A DNA stretch of 60,000 nt, taken from the NCBI RefSeq assembly GCF_910592395.1, contig NC_088314.1:18265998-18325997 (forward strand), written 5' to 3'. The stretch comes from Lineus longissimus (taxonomy: Eukaryota; Nemertea; Pilidiophora; Heteronemertea; Lineidae). Of this stretch, positions 22,301 through 34,300 are shown piece after piece (position 1 is the first letter of the stretch; each line of letters opens with the position of its first letter). Both the position numbers and the translations under genes were made by a program. The notes under the pieces are model-generated. The model worked only from the letters and a program-made list of their open reading frames with translations. It was not told the DNA's origin and did not search any database.

Positions 22301-25300
22301 TTCTCCTGACAATTTCTCCTGACATTTTTTTCTCCTGACAATTGGAAGAAGACTAATAATATGTGAATGCCACCGAAACAGTTTTGAGAGCCGTCAGCAT
22401 GCCCACAGAATGTGCCCCCTGGTGGATTCGTTTTTGCCACTGCGACATTACGATTTGTAATACTAATCGCATTAATCTCTTTTCTATTTTTAGATATTGT
22501 CGGAAGACCTTGTGAACATTCAGCGTTTCAAGACCTATGGCAACAACTTCGTCAATGTCACTATCACGGAATTGGTAAGTGGTCGTGGTTGTACTGTAAA
22601 GGTCCTTTGGTTCTCCTTTAATTGTTCTAAAAATGCCCTTCAAGGGTCTTGTTTATACTACAATAGAACCTCTATATTCAGGACACCCTTGGGATGGACA
22701 AGTGCTGTCCCTAATAGAGAGGTGTCCTGATTAGGGAGGCTGTCAACTGGAGACAACCATTTTGAACCTAAAGTACTGGTCTTAATACAGAGGGTGGCCG
22801 GCTAACTGAGGTGTCCACTAAGGGAGGTTTGACAGTTGATCCTTGGTAGAAATGATATTTTACCCATAGAAATAGAAAGGAATGATTTAAAACTCTCAAG
22901 TCTGAGGTGGTGGAAGTGACTGAGGGGTGGAAATATGCGTGGCCATTTTTTTCGAAGCACCCTGTATGAACCAGGCAATTTCTTCCTTTTTAGGGACAGA
23001 TTCGCTTCGACAACAAAGCCAACATTACGCAGAGCGACATTCCCGCCAACAATGGCTACTATCACCACATCGATGGCATCCTCATCCCTGCGTCGATCGG
23101 AACGATACTGCCTCACCGGTGCGACGAGAAGCAGTATCAGTTGGTCAGGGTAAGCAAAATGGCGTCAACATAGCGGACCCTCATAGCCTAGCGGTACTGC
23201 TGGCTACAATGCTATAAGGGCCCAGTTTCGCTCCAAGTGAGAAAAGCCAGGATTGTGTTTCTTGATGAACTGGCGTGGCTTTCAAGGAACTAAGAAATTC
23301 CTGGCTCTTCACAACGTACAGTAGAACCTCTCTACTAAGGACGTCCTCTGGACTGACAAGTGCTGTCCTTAATAGAGAGGTGTCCTGATAAGAGAGGTCA
23401 AATTGAATGGAAACGACCAATTTGCGACCAAAACTGGTGTCCTTAATATAGAGGTTGTCCTTAATAGAGAGGTGTCCACTAAGGAAGGTTCCACTGTATA
23501 AAAATCCGAGAGTCTGTCGGATGAGAGGACTAGCTGTGGTCCATACCCGAGTGTCTATGCCAGTCAAGTAAAAGATCCCACATTGGTGGACAGTATTAGG
23601 CCCTTTGCCAGACACGCCGGTGCCACCTAGGGTCGGCCCAACAAACCATCTTTACAATAGATCTTCACCTAAGGTCGGCCCAACAAACCATCTTTACAAT
23701 AGATCTTCACCTAGGGTCGGCCCAACAAACCATCTTTACAATAGATCTTCACGGAAGAAGACGCCAGGCAATGGCTCGAGAGGCATTATCTGGCGTCATT
23801 GATCGAAAAACCTATTGTAAAGGTAGTTTGTAGGCCGGGCCTAGGTGGTGCCGGTGTATCTGGCAAAGGGCCTATTCTATTCTATAACGGCCTCTTATTA
23901 ATTTTGCTATTTTTCTTCAGGGCGGATGTGGTCCATGTCACAGAGTCAATCCGTGTACGGCGCCTGATGATATCCCATTGGTAAGTCAGATCATCCTCTC
24001 ACCTTAAAGGCCTACGCTGTAAAAATATGAAATCTGTAAGTTAATTTGATACCCGTAATTGTCAGTTTACCTTTAACATGAAAGAGGAAATATATTTGTC
24101 AGTCTGAAACATCACTCTCCTTTGACCATAGGCCCAAGTGAATCTTGTGTGATTCTAGGCCTCTATTCTTAAAATTGTTTTTATTTGTTTTTAAGAAAGA
24201 TTGTGTTCAATATTTTGCTTTGGTATTTCAGAACAAGACAACAGCTGGATGTCGCTACTGGGTGAACCTAAGGTTTCGCTATGTCGCTTTCAGGGGCTGT
24301 GCTAGGTTGTGCAACCGGACCATCACTGTAAGTCGATTTCATGGATGATTATGCTGCACCTAGCGTAACATGATCAATCCATTGGGGGAACCCTCAATTA
24401 CATTCGTTGAGCAGTTTTTGATAGCCCCCCCCCCCCATAGAGAATAAAATTCAATGAAAGTTAGAGGAGTGATTGAAATTCTAGTTCTTCATAGGACTGG
24501 TATGCTGGTTTTATGAAAGATTGCCTCTTTTATTGCCCGGTGGAAAAGTTTTTTTGATGAATTGTAGAACAGCATTCCGCGAAGATGACGTCACTGCAGC
24601 TGCTGCCCTCTATTTCCCCATTGCTGAATTACAGGCAATGTCGGACAAACATGCGGTTTCGTAATGGATTCAGGCTTTCTAACTAGGGCAGTTAGATTCA
24701 ATCTGGCACATGTCCGAGTGTTGGAAATACTACATAATTGTTCTGAATATTTCTCTCTCTGACTCTATGGTATCATTCATGCTAAAAACAATGCAGGGTC
24801 AAAGATAATTTACTTTGGAATAAGCTCAAATGCGAGGAAATAAGTGGCGATGTCCGACTGTCACATGACTAAAACGTCATCAATATCTTATGCAAATGAC
24901 CTTGTGAGCTATAAATAGTAACTTTGCGGAATGCTATTGCAGAATGTTGCCAGTACAATTGCCTCCTGGCTGTTGAGGAAGGTTGCCTCCTGCCTGGTGA
25001 AAAGGGTTTTTTGATGAATTGTAGAATGTAGAATTGTATTCGTTGCCAGTACCATTGCCTCCTGGCTGTTGAGGAAGGATGCCTCCTGCCTGGTGAAAAG
25101 TGTTTTTTGATGAATTGCAGAATGTAGAATTGTATTCGTTGCCAGTACCATTGCCTCCTGGCTGTGGAGGAAGGTTGCCTCCTGCCTGGTGAAAAGGTTT
25201 TTTTGATGAATTGCAGAATGTAGAATTGTATTCGTTGCCAGTACCATTGCCTCCTGGCTGTTGAGGAAGGATGCCTCCTGCCTGGTGAAAAGGGTTTTTT

Positions 25301-28300
25301 GATGAATTGTAGAATGTAGAATTGTATTCGTTGCCAGTACCATTGCCTCCTGGCTGTTGAGGAAGGTTGCCTCCTGCCTGGTGAAAAGGGTTTTTTGATG
25401 AATTGTAGAATGTAGAATTGTATTCGTTGCCAGTACCATTGCCTCCTGGCTGTGGAGGAAGGCTGCCTCCTGCCTGGTGAAAAGGGTTTTTTGATGAATT
25501 GTAGAATGTAGAATTGTATTCGTTGCCAGTACCATTGCCTCCTGGCTGTGGAGGAAGGATGCCTCCTGCCTGGTGAAAAGGGTTTTTTGATGAATTGTAG
25601 AATTGCAGAATTGTATTTGTTCCATTGCCTCCTGGCTGTTAAGGAAGGTTGCCTCCTGCCTGGTGAAAAGTTTTTTTTGATGAATTGTAGAATTGTAGAA
25701 TTGTATTCGTTGCCAGTACAATTGCCTCCTGGCTGTTGAGGAAGGTTGCCTCCTGCCTGGTGAAAAGGTTTTTTTGATGAATTGTAGAGTGTAGAATTGT
25801 ATTCGTTGCCAGAATCATTGCCTCCTGGCTGTTGATGGAAGGTTGCCTCCTGCCTGGTGAAAAGGGTTTTTTGATGAATTGTAGAATGTAGAATTGTATT
25901 CGTTGCCAGTACCATTGCCTCCTGGCTGTTGAGGAAGGTTGCCTCCTGGCTGTTGAGGAAGGTTGCCTCCTGGCTTGTGAAAAGGTTTTTTTGATGAATT
26001 GTAGAATGTAGAATTGTATTCGTTGCCAGTACCATTGCCTCCTGGCTGTTGAGGAAGGTTGCCTCCTGCCTGGTGAAAAGGTTTTTTTGATGAATTGTAG
26101 AATTGTAGAATTGTATTCGTTGCCAGTACCATTGCCTCCTGGCTGTGGAGGAAGGTTGCCTCCTGGCTGTTGAGGAAGGTTGCCTCCTGCCTGGTGAAAA
26201 GGTTTTTTTGATGAATTGTAGAATTGTAGAATTGTATTCGTTGCCAGTACCATTGCCTCCTGGCTGTTGAGGAAGGTTGCCTCCTGCCTGGTGAAAAGGT
26301 TTTTTTGATGAATTGTAGAATTGTAGAATTGTATTCGTTGCCAGTACCATTGCCTCCTGGCTGTTGAGGAAGGTTTTTTTAAGAATTATAGCATTGTATC
26401 TATTGCTAATTTCATTGTTGTTAAACTTCTGGCATTTTCTTTGCAGACCAAGAAATGTTGCTCTGGATTTTATTCAAATGAGTGCTTGCCTTGCCCAGGA
26501 GGATTCATCAACGCATGTAATAATCATGGCACGGTACGTACAATATCGTGTATTCTTTGAGGTGGTATGATCTGCGTCCGGTCATTTCACAACTAAACGG
26601 ACCATGACCTTTTTCAGCCCACTGCGGCCTTTGAGAGTAATACCAGATGAGGTATGATCCACTGTAATTAGTCTTAAGTACACAAAGATGTTCTTGTAAT
26701 TCAGTCACGTTGGGTGGTATCGTGACCTCATGTCATAATATGGCGATCATTTGGGTAACATTTTCTAGAACCCGTTCCCTTGAAGATATTTGTGACGATT
26801 GTTTATTTTTTCCAGTGCGATGATGGTTACCTTGGTAACGGCACGTGTAAATGTGAGCCTGGTTTCTATGGAAGGAATTGTGAACACTGTACAGATCCAA
26901 CCAAGTTCGGCCCAGATTGTAAACAAAGTGAGTACATGTTTTTTTACTTCAGTTCCGTTCCATCCTTATCTCTGCTATCTTCTTCTAAGCTGTTGCGGAG
27001 CCGACTTCTGGTCCTCCACAATGAGTAATTGTGCATTAATCTGGACGAAAACAGGAAGAACTCTATAAGTTTTATTGACCTCAAAACACAACTTCCAGGC
27101 TCGCCGTGCGGCCAGCCGAAGACACAACACGCAACATCCCCCCTTCTTAAGATAATAAGAATAATCTCGAACGCGATTACACAAACACTCGACAGGTACA
27201 ACTTATTAGCAACCAAAACCAACTTGTGTTAACTATAAACTTAAAACGCTACCAAAATACAACTTTGATGAATCCTCTAAAACTAACGGGCTAATTACAC
27301 TTATATGCTGTAAACTGCAAATATAACTATGAAAACTTTTGACGCACTTGCCTCCAAGCTCACAAACACAGTGACACAACAATAATAGAGACAATGTCAA
27401 CTCCAGACTGTTCATAAAGACAGGTATGTTTTGGAGTCAGATTCAAACATCATAATCCTGAACATGGTCTATTTTCTCACATAGTCTTTCAAATATTTTG
27501 GCGCAACATGGATTCTAGTGCTTGTGCGTCTTGGAGGAGTAGGCACAGTGTCCGTCGGCTTCGGACCAGACAATTGGCCATGATTATAGTCTAGAGAAGA
27601 GTTTTCAACAACCGGCGGAGTGGCATTTTGTGGAGCATGATTGACACTTTGATTTTGAGGCAAATTATCAGGAGTGCTCTCTGGCAAATCCAACACCTGT
27701 TGTGGAGCATTAGGAAAAAGAACATTTGGATTGTGAAGACCACTTGGTCGTAATGGCAATTTTACCGCAGTAGGCCGCATTTGTACCCTATTTCTCCGAT
27801 ATTTACCACCGGTTCTCCCCTCAACTTCATAAGTGCGATTCCCAAGTACGCCCACTATTGTACCCAGAATCCAACGCTCTCTTTCCCTGTACTCAAAATA
27901 CACGACTTGCCCAACTGGGAGCCTACGTAATTCACATGCTTTTTTATCATGAGACTGTCTCATTCGCTCCTTCCGTCTTTCCCTCCTCGGATTTAGAGAA
28001 ACTGAATCTCCACCACTAGGCTTTTGCTGAATATACGGAATCACTGAACGAGTAGAATGCCCAAATAACATCTCCGCAGGACTACGACCGGTGTCTTCCC
28101 TAGGAGTATTGCGCAACTCGAGTAATGCCAAATTTGGGTCAGTCCCACTTTTGCGAGTTTTGATCAACAGGTGTTTGGCGACTTTAACGGCCGCCTCCGC
28201 CTTGCCATTAGCACTATGGTGCCCCGGTGAACTTTCCACATGAGTGATTCCCCAGTTCTTGGTAAACTCTCGAAAATCACCGGACGTAAGTTGAGATCCC

Positions 28301-31300
28301 GGATCAGTTATGAGAATCCTCGGAATGCCGTAGCGCGAGAAATGTTTCTTTAGTATCGCAATCACACGACCACTAGTCATAGACGGCAAAGGATCAACTT
28401 CCAAAAAGTTGGAGTAACAGTCAATGGTGACCAGATATCGCTGTCCTTCGATTTCAAAGATGTCACTGGCCACTTTATCCCAGGGGCCTCGTCCATCATC
28501 TTGAGGTAACAACGGTTCCTTGGGGTTTCTGGCCCTCAGCGCCTGACACGGCTCACATGAGGCCACCAACTGTTTTATGTCCTGAGCGAGACCAGGCCAG
28601 AATACGAGACGACGAGCACGCCTTACCATGCTATTATAGCCAAGATGTGCTGAATGCAAACGCTGTTTGATATCCTGCCTGAGTGAACTAGGAATGAGAA
28701 TAGCCTCGCCTTTTAAGATGATCCCGTTGTCACAACTAAGAGTGTCTCTGAAGTCAAAGTATACCCTCACGTCTGAAGGTACCAAGTGTTTATACTCTGG
28801 CCACCCCTTCAGAATCAGGGATTCAAGGGTTTTTAGAGCATTGTCATTGTCTGTAGCTTTGCGAACTTCCTCAAGTCTGGCATCAGACATGGTATAGGCA
28901 GATTTCACGTTTAATATGCGGGTTGTGGTATCTGGCACATCCAGATATGCTCGGCTCAGCGTGTCTGCAATTATCAACTCGGAACCTTTCAGAAAACGAA
29001 AATCAACGTCATATCGATGAATTCGCATCATCAGCGCTTGCAGACGCTTTGGGGCTTGGCTGAGTGGCTTGCGAAGAATCGAATAGAGAGGTTTGTGATC
29101 ATTTTCTACGACCACCTTGGTCCCATAAGTATATTGATCGAATCTTTCCAGACCATACACCACGGCAAGCAGCTCCTTTTCGATTTGCGCCCAGTTTCGC
29201 TCTGCCGAGGACAGCGAGCGTGACGCATACTCCACAGGTCGGCCATCCTGTAGGAGTACCGCACCAACACCATCCTTGCTACTATCAACCTGTAGCATGA
29301 CATCCTTGTTGGTATCGAAATAGGCTAAAACTGGAGTCTCTGACAGTTTCTTCTTTACAGTGTCCATAGCCTTGTCACAATCACCCGACCAGTTCCACGC
29401 GGTCTCTTTGCGGGTGAGGGCGCGTATAGGTTCAAGATCAGCGGATAAGTTAGGTAAAAATCGTGCCATGTACTGAACCATGCCACAGAAACGTTTTACA
29501 CCTGGAAGATCAGTGGGGTTAGGCATCCTCATGATTGCCTCCACTTTTGAGTCATCTGCTTTAACACCCTCCTCTGTAAAAAGGTGTCCATGAAATCTAA
29601 TTTCTGGTTTGCCTACTTCCTTTTTATCATTATTCAAGATGATGTGACGCTCATCACATCTCTGATACAACTTTTCAAGCTTAGAGTCATTGTCCTCGAG
29701 TGCAGCACTCTTCGTTTTGCCACACCCAGCAGCTATGATATCATCCGCAATCGTAAAAACACCGTCAAGTCCGCTGAGAGCTTCTGTAAGTTTGCGCTGG
29801 AAGATTTCACTGGATACTTTGAGCCCAAAAGGAAGACGAGTCCAGCGGAAACGTCCAAATGGAGTAATCATCGTAGTTAGTAAGCTAGACGCCTCATCTA
29901 ACCTAATGTGCCAGAATGCATTTTTGACATCTAATTTGCTGAACACTTTTGCGTCATGAAGCATGGGTAACACATCATCAACAGTAGGTAACTTGTAATG
30001 TTCCCTCATTAGGGCAACGTTCAATGCCTGAGGGTCAATACAGATTCTAAGTTTTCCATTGGGTTTCCGAACAACTGCCATTTGACTAACCCATGGCGTA
30101 GGTTCAGTAACCCCCTGGAGGACACCCATCTCCACTAAACGCTCAAGTTCAAGCTTTACATCCCCATTTATAGCGACGGGTACGTTCTTGCAAGGCAAAG
30201 CACGTGGCTTGACGTCCGTGTCCACACACAGATGTGCCTCACCTAGATCACCAAGTTCCTGTTTCTTTACTTGTGCAATAAATTTGTCAGCATTGACGGT
30301 AATGAGTTCCATCGCGCGAATGGTATCGAGGCCTAACAAACAACTGAGACTGTTAGGCACCACCACAAATTTCACCAGATATCGTAGCTTATTGCGAACG
30401 TTTATGACCGGTAGTGTGGCTTCCCCTAGTGGCTGTACCTTCGTGTTGTTCCACATCACGAGCCGCTGGGGGGTGTCTTTTACCTGTTCCTTTTTTACGA
30501 ACCTCTGGCAAATGGTGTTAACTTCAGCCCCACTATCCAGTTGAAAGTGGAGGTGAGTTCCATTGACCTCCATTTTGGCGGTAAGAATATCTCGTTTGCG
30601 TTTACCAGTCATGACATTGGCCATCCAATAATCGTCATTTTCATCATCATCATCCGCATCAGCACTAACCATTTTGACCACACCAGGTTTTTTGCATTTT
30701 GCCCGGAAGTGATTCTCGCCATGACACTGACTGCACGTTTTGCCCCAGGCAGGGCAATCCGTTTTTCGCATAGGGTGTTCCCGACCACAGAACTTGCATT
30801 CCCTAGTCGGAACTGCAGCTGCCCCATATTGGGCCTTTGGCACTTTTGAGGTAGCCCCACCTAGAGGCTTTTTAGGCCACGAGTTTCTGTCCTTAACACG
30901 CTTGACACTTGCAGCGCTAGTACCATCTAAGTCTGTGCCGAGGGCTTTCCCCTGCACCGTTGCATTTTCTGCCGCCTTGCAGATATTGATAGACGTTTCC
31001 AATGTTAAATTCCTCTCCCTCAGCAGGAGTTTCTGTGTCTCGCGGTCATGTATGCCAAGCACAATACGGTCCCGGAGAATTGAATCGACAGAGTCAGCAT
31101 GATAGTTACAGGTTTTGATTTTATTCCGTATGTCAGATAGGAATGACTCGAATGTTTCATCCCCCGTTTGCATCCGTTGGTTGAATAGGAAACGTTCATA
31201 GGTTTCATTCACTTCGCCAATAGCATAAACGTTGAATTTCGTAAGAATTTCTGCCACAGTCCGCTCATTATCCGGGGTATCGAACTTGAATCCATTGTGG

Positions 31301-34300
31301 ATACGAAGACCATCGTCCCCGATCGTGTGTAGTAGCAGGGCAACACGATAGGGCCTGTCCTGAGCAGCCAAGTTTGTAATTATGGCATAATTTGTCCATT
31401 TTTGCCTAAAAATTCTCCAGTTCTCTGCGATGCTAGATACATCTTTAAAATCAGGAGGGTTTGGGGGCCTTATCCCCTGGACAGGACGTGCCATTTCAAA
31501 GTTCTAGTTACAAACGTCGTTTGAGCGGCAGTGTACACCCGAGTGTACAGTATCGTACAGAGTCAATGTACACGCTACACAGTACAGTCACACACGTGTA
31601 GTTTACCGGCAGGATTTCCGAGACCGGTTTCAACCCAGACTACTTTAGATTAACGCAATAATTATACAGTCTATCATTTCTCGGGAAGCTTGAGTCTTTT
31701 CACCTCGCTGCCACCATGTTGCGGAGCCGACTTCTGGTCCTCCACAATGAGTAATTGTGCATTAATCTGGACGAAAACAGGAAGAACTCTATAAGTTTTA
31801 TTGACCTCAAAACACAACTTCCAGGCTCGCCGTGCGGCCAGCCGAAGACACAACACGCAACATAAGCATTCAATTTTTTATGGCTATATTTCAGAACTGG
31901 GCCTATGTCTCTGATAAACCTGGCTATCATCTCTGGTTCCTCCCTTGATCCCCCGAGCTTTGTCTCCATGGATGCACTGTATGGCCATGTGGCCAGTGAG
32001 ACAAGACCACTAATGAATATTCATAGCCGGTTGGAGGGTCGAGGCCTATCAATTAGACGAGTGCATGTTTTTAACTCTCAAGTACATATTTGGAGAGGTA
32101 TTGAAAAAATATTTGTTGTGGCAAGTCTACAGATATAAAGAAATTATTTGATGAAAAAATTAATTTCGAATTTTGCTAATTGGGTAATAGGGGGCGTGTT
32201 TTGAGTTTTTTCTGCCAGTTGGCTGAAAAGAGTGGAAATATCAAAGTCTGTCTAATTTGTCGATTATCAAAAAATTTCCGTGGTCAATCACCATTTTATT
32301 TTTCACCATTTACTTGCCTGACTGTCCGGAATAACATAATCTAAATTTCAGATTCACAACACCACGCGTTCTTTGATGCGTCGCGGTCAAACATTGACAA
32401 TTTAACTGCTAAAAGGCTTAAAAAATCAATTGTGGTCTTGTCTCTATCTCTCGGTGTCCCAGAGTGGGCAGTTCTGGACCACATGCTCTGGTGTCTGATC
32501 TACTGCCCTCTATATGACTGCATTAGTAATGGCCATCAAAGGATTCTTTTGAAAAAAGTCACAATAAATAAATATCATATATCATTTATTTCAACATATG
32601 ATTACAAGTAATGTGGGTTAACAACAGGAATAATAGTGCTCACAAAAGATGATCAATTGAATCTTTTCTGGACAGGCATGGTTGTTTAAAGTTCAAATTG
32701 TCTGAATTTATTTATTTATTTCTAATTGGCCCAGAATTAGGGCCCTTTGCCTGGCCTTAGAAATAGGAAATAAATATAGTTGGACCAACAGTAAATACAT
32801 GTGAACATGGTGAATGAACAAAGCACCTCTTTGAAGTATTGTAAAGTTTCTATTGCAAGAACACATTGGGATAGTCTTGGTTTTACTGTGTTATAGGTGA
32901 CATCATCTGCTGTTTCTGATTCTCAAAGCTGACACACCCCTCTCCATGTACTGCCAGCAAAATTCATAAACACACAAGTTTTATTTTGTTGCTAGTGATG
33001 GGATTTCTGACTTGGGCAGGTGGGATGGTACATAGTAGTGCGACTGACTGTCTGACACAAAATATTGATGATGGATGAATACATTTGGTATCAATTACGA
33101 TCATGATAATTGTGGCAGTGCTTCTACCTGATGGCAGAATGGAGAACTAACACAAACATGTTATGTTGACAGTGGTTCCATCTGATGGTAGGATGGTAAA
33201 CTAACATTATATAGCACATTTATAATGGTGACAGTGCTTCCATCTGATGTTGAAATGGTGAACTAACATTATATAGTGCACTTGTAATGATGACGGTGCT
33301 TCCATCTGTTGGTAGAAATGTGAACTTACATTATATGGTGACAGTGCTTCCATCTGATGGTGAAATGGTTAACTAGCATTTTACGTTGGTGCAATATCAT
33401 ATTGTACATGCAGTTGGGTGCCTAAAACTTATTGTTGATATATGATATACTAATTAAAGCGTGTTAATACTCTGTTTATAACTTAACAACGTTTTCAAAG
33501 TTATGAATATATTACCTTCTGAAATTCTACATCTCTTTTTTCACGATTTTGTCTAGTTTTCCTGCTGAAAATCTTCATTAAAAAAATAGTTTCGCCACTT
33601 AACCCCGAGCGCTTCAAAAGCTAAAGCTTGTCTCCTGAAATTTCTAAAATTCCATCATTTACGTCCGAATCTTTGACATACTTCTGCAATACCGTTCGGA
33701 TTCTGTCCATAATTCCATCGTTTTTACGTCCAAATCCTATCGGTACTGATGCGATCCCATCTAGAATCCGCCCATAATTCCATCGTTAATGTCCGAATCT
33801 TAGACATACTGCTGCTGAGAAGACGAGGAGTCTGCTTTATTCGTCCAGTATGCCAACCAAGCGCTCCCCGACCATCCGCTACTCATCGCCGACGACTTTC
33901 TGAAACTCAGATAATAATATCATCATGATAATACAATTGTCTGTAGCGCTTGGTCAGGTTGTTTGGTAAGGTAAACTGGTACAATTATTGTAGCCACGTC
34001 AGGGGTATAGTGCACTCTCAACTTTGAGTCGAATCAAGAGAATTAACTCGAACTTCAGCGTGAATCTGCCATTGATGACTTCATTCATTGGCCCCAAAAA
34101 CTGCTTCTTTTGATGTGAATTCTAACATTTTTCTCAAAATTGTACAATAGCATTCCGCGAAGTTACTATTTATAGCTCACAAGGTCATTTGCATAAGATA
34201 TTGATGACGTTTTAGTCACGTGACAGTCGGACATCTACACTTATTTCTACGCATTTGAGCTTATTTCAAAGTCAATTATCTTTGACCCTGCATTGTTTTT

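Larger units (their letters stand above)
24328..26446 (+). other. Stabilin intron 17: family I MITE and 96-bp minisatellite
   Basis: Nearly the whole intron is repeat: a minisatellite of 96-bp units (left stub about 24520-24566, main array about 24939-26386) split by a family I MITE (24567-24938). No coding function is supported despite long open frames on the minus strand. Confidence 0.85.
26986..31867 (-). mobile_element. Complete Ty3/Metaviridae-type LTR retrotransposon with 5-bp TSD
   Basis: The element proper is 26991-31862 (4,872 bp), flanked by TAAGC on both sides (26986-26990, 31863-31867), a 5-bp target duplication. The two 146-bp LTRs appear identical by eye. Read on the minus strand the order is 5' LTR, primer-binding site, leader, one continuous gag-pol frame, polypurine tract, 3' LTR. 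PR-RT-RNaseH-IN order places it in the Ty3 group. No env-like frame is present. Identical LTRs and an intact frame imply a recent insertion. Confidence 0.93.

Noticed and set aside
24869-26350. Open frame of 493 codons on the minus strand (and overlapping frames of 270, 204 and 105 codons)
   Set aside because: It is the translation of a 96-bp minisatellite; several frames are open at once and no domain is present.
31674-31969. Short minus-strand frames at the 5' LTR of the retrotransposon
   Set aside because: They lie within the LTR and leader and repeat in the other LTR (26944-27222); not separate genes.
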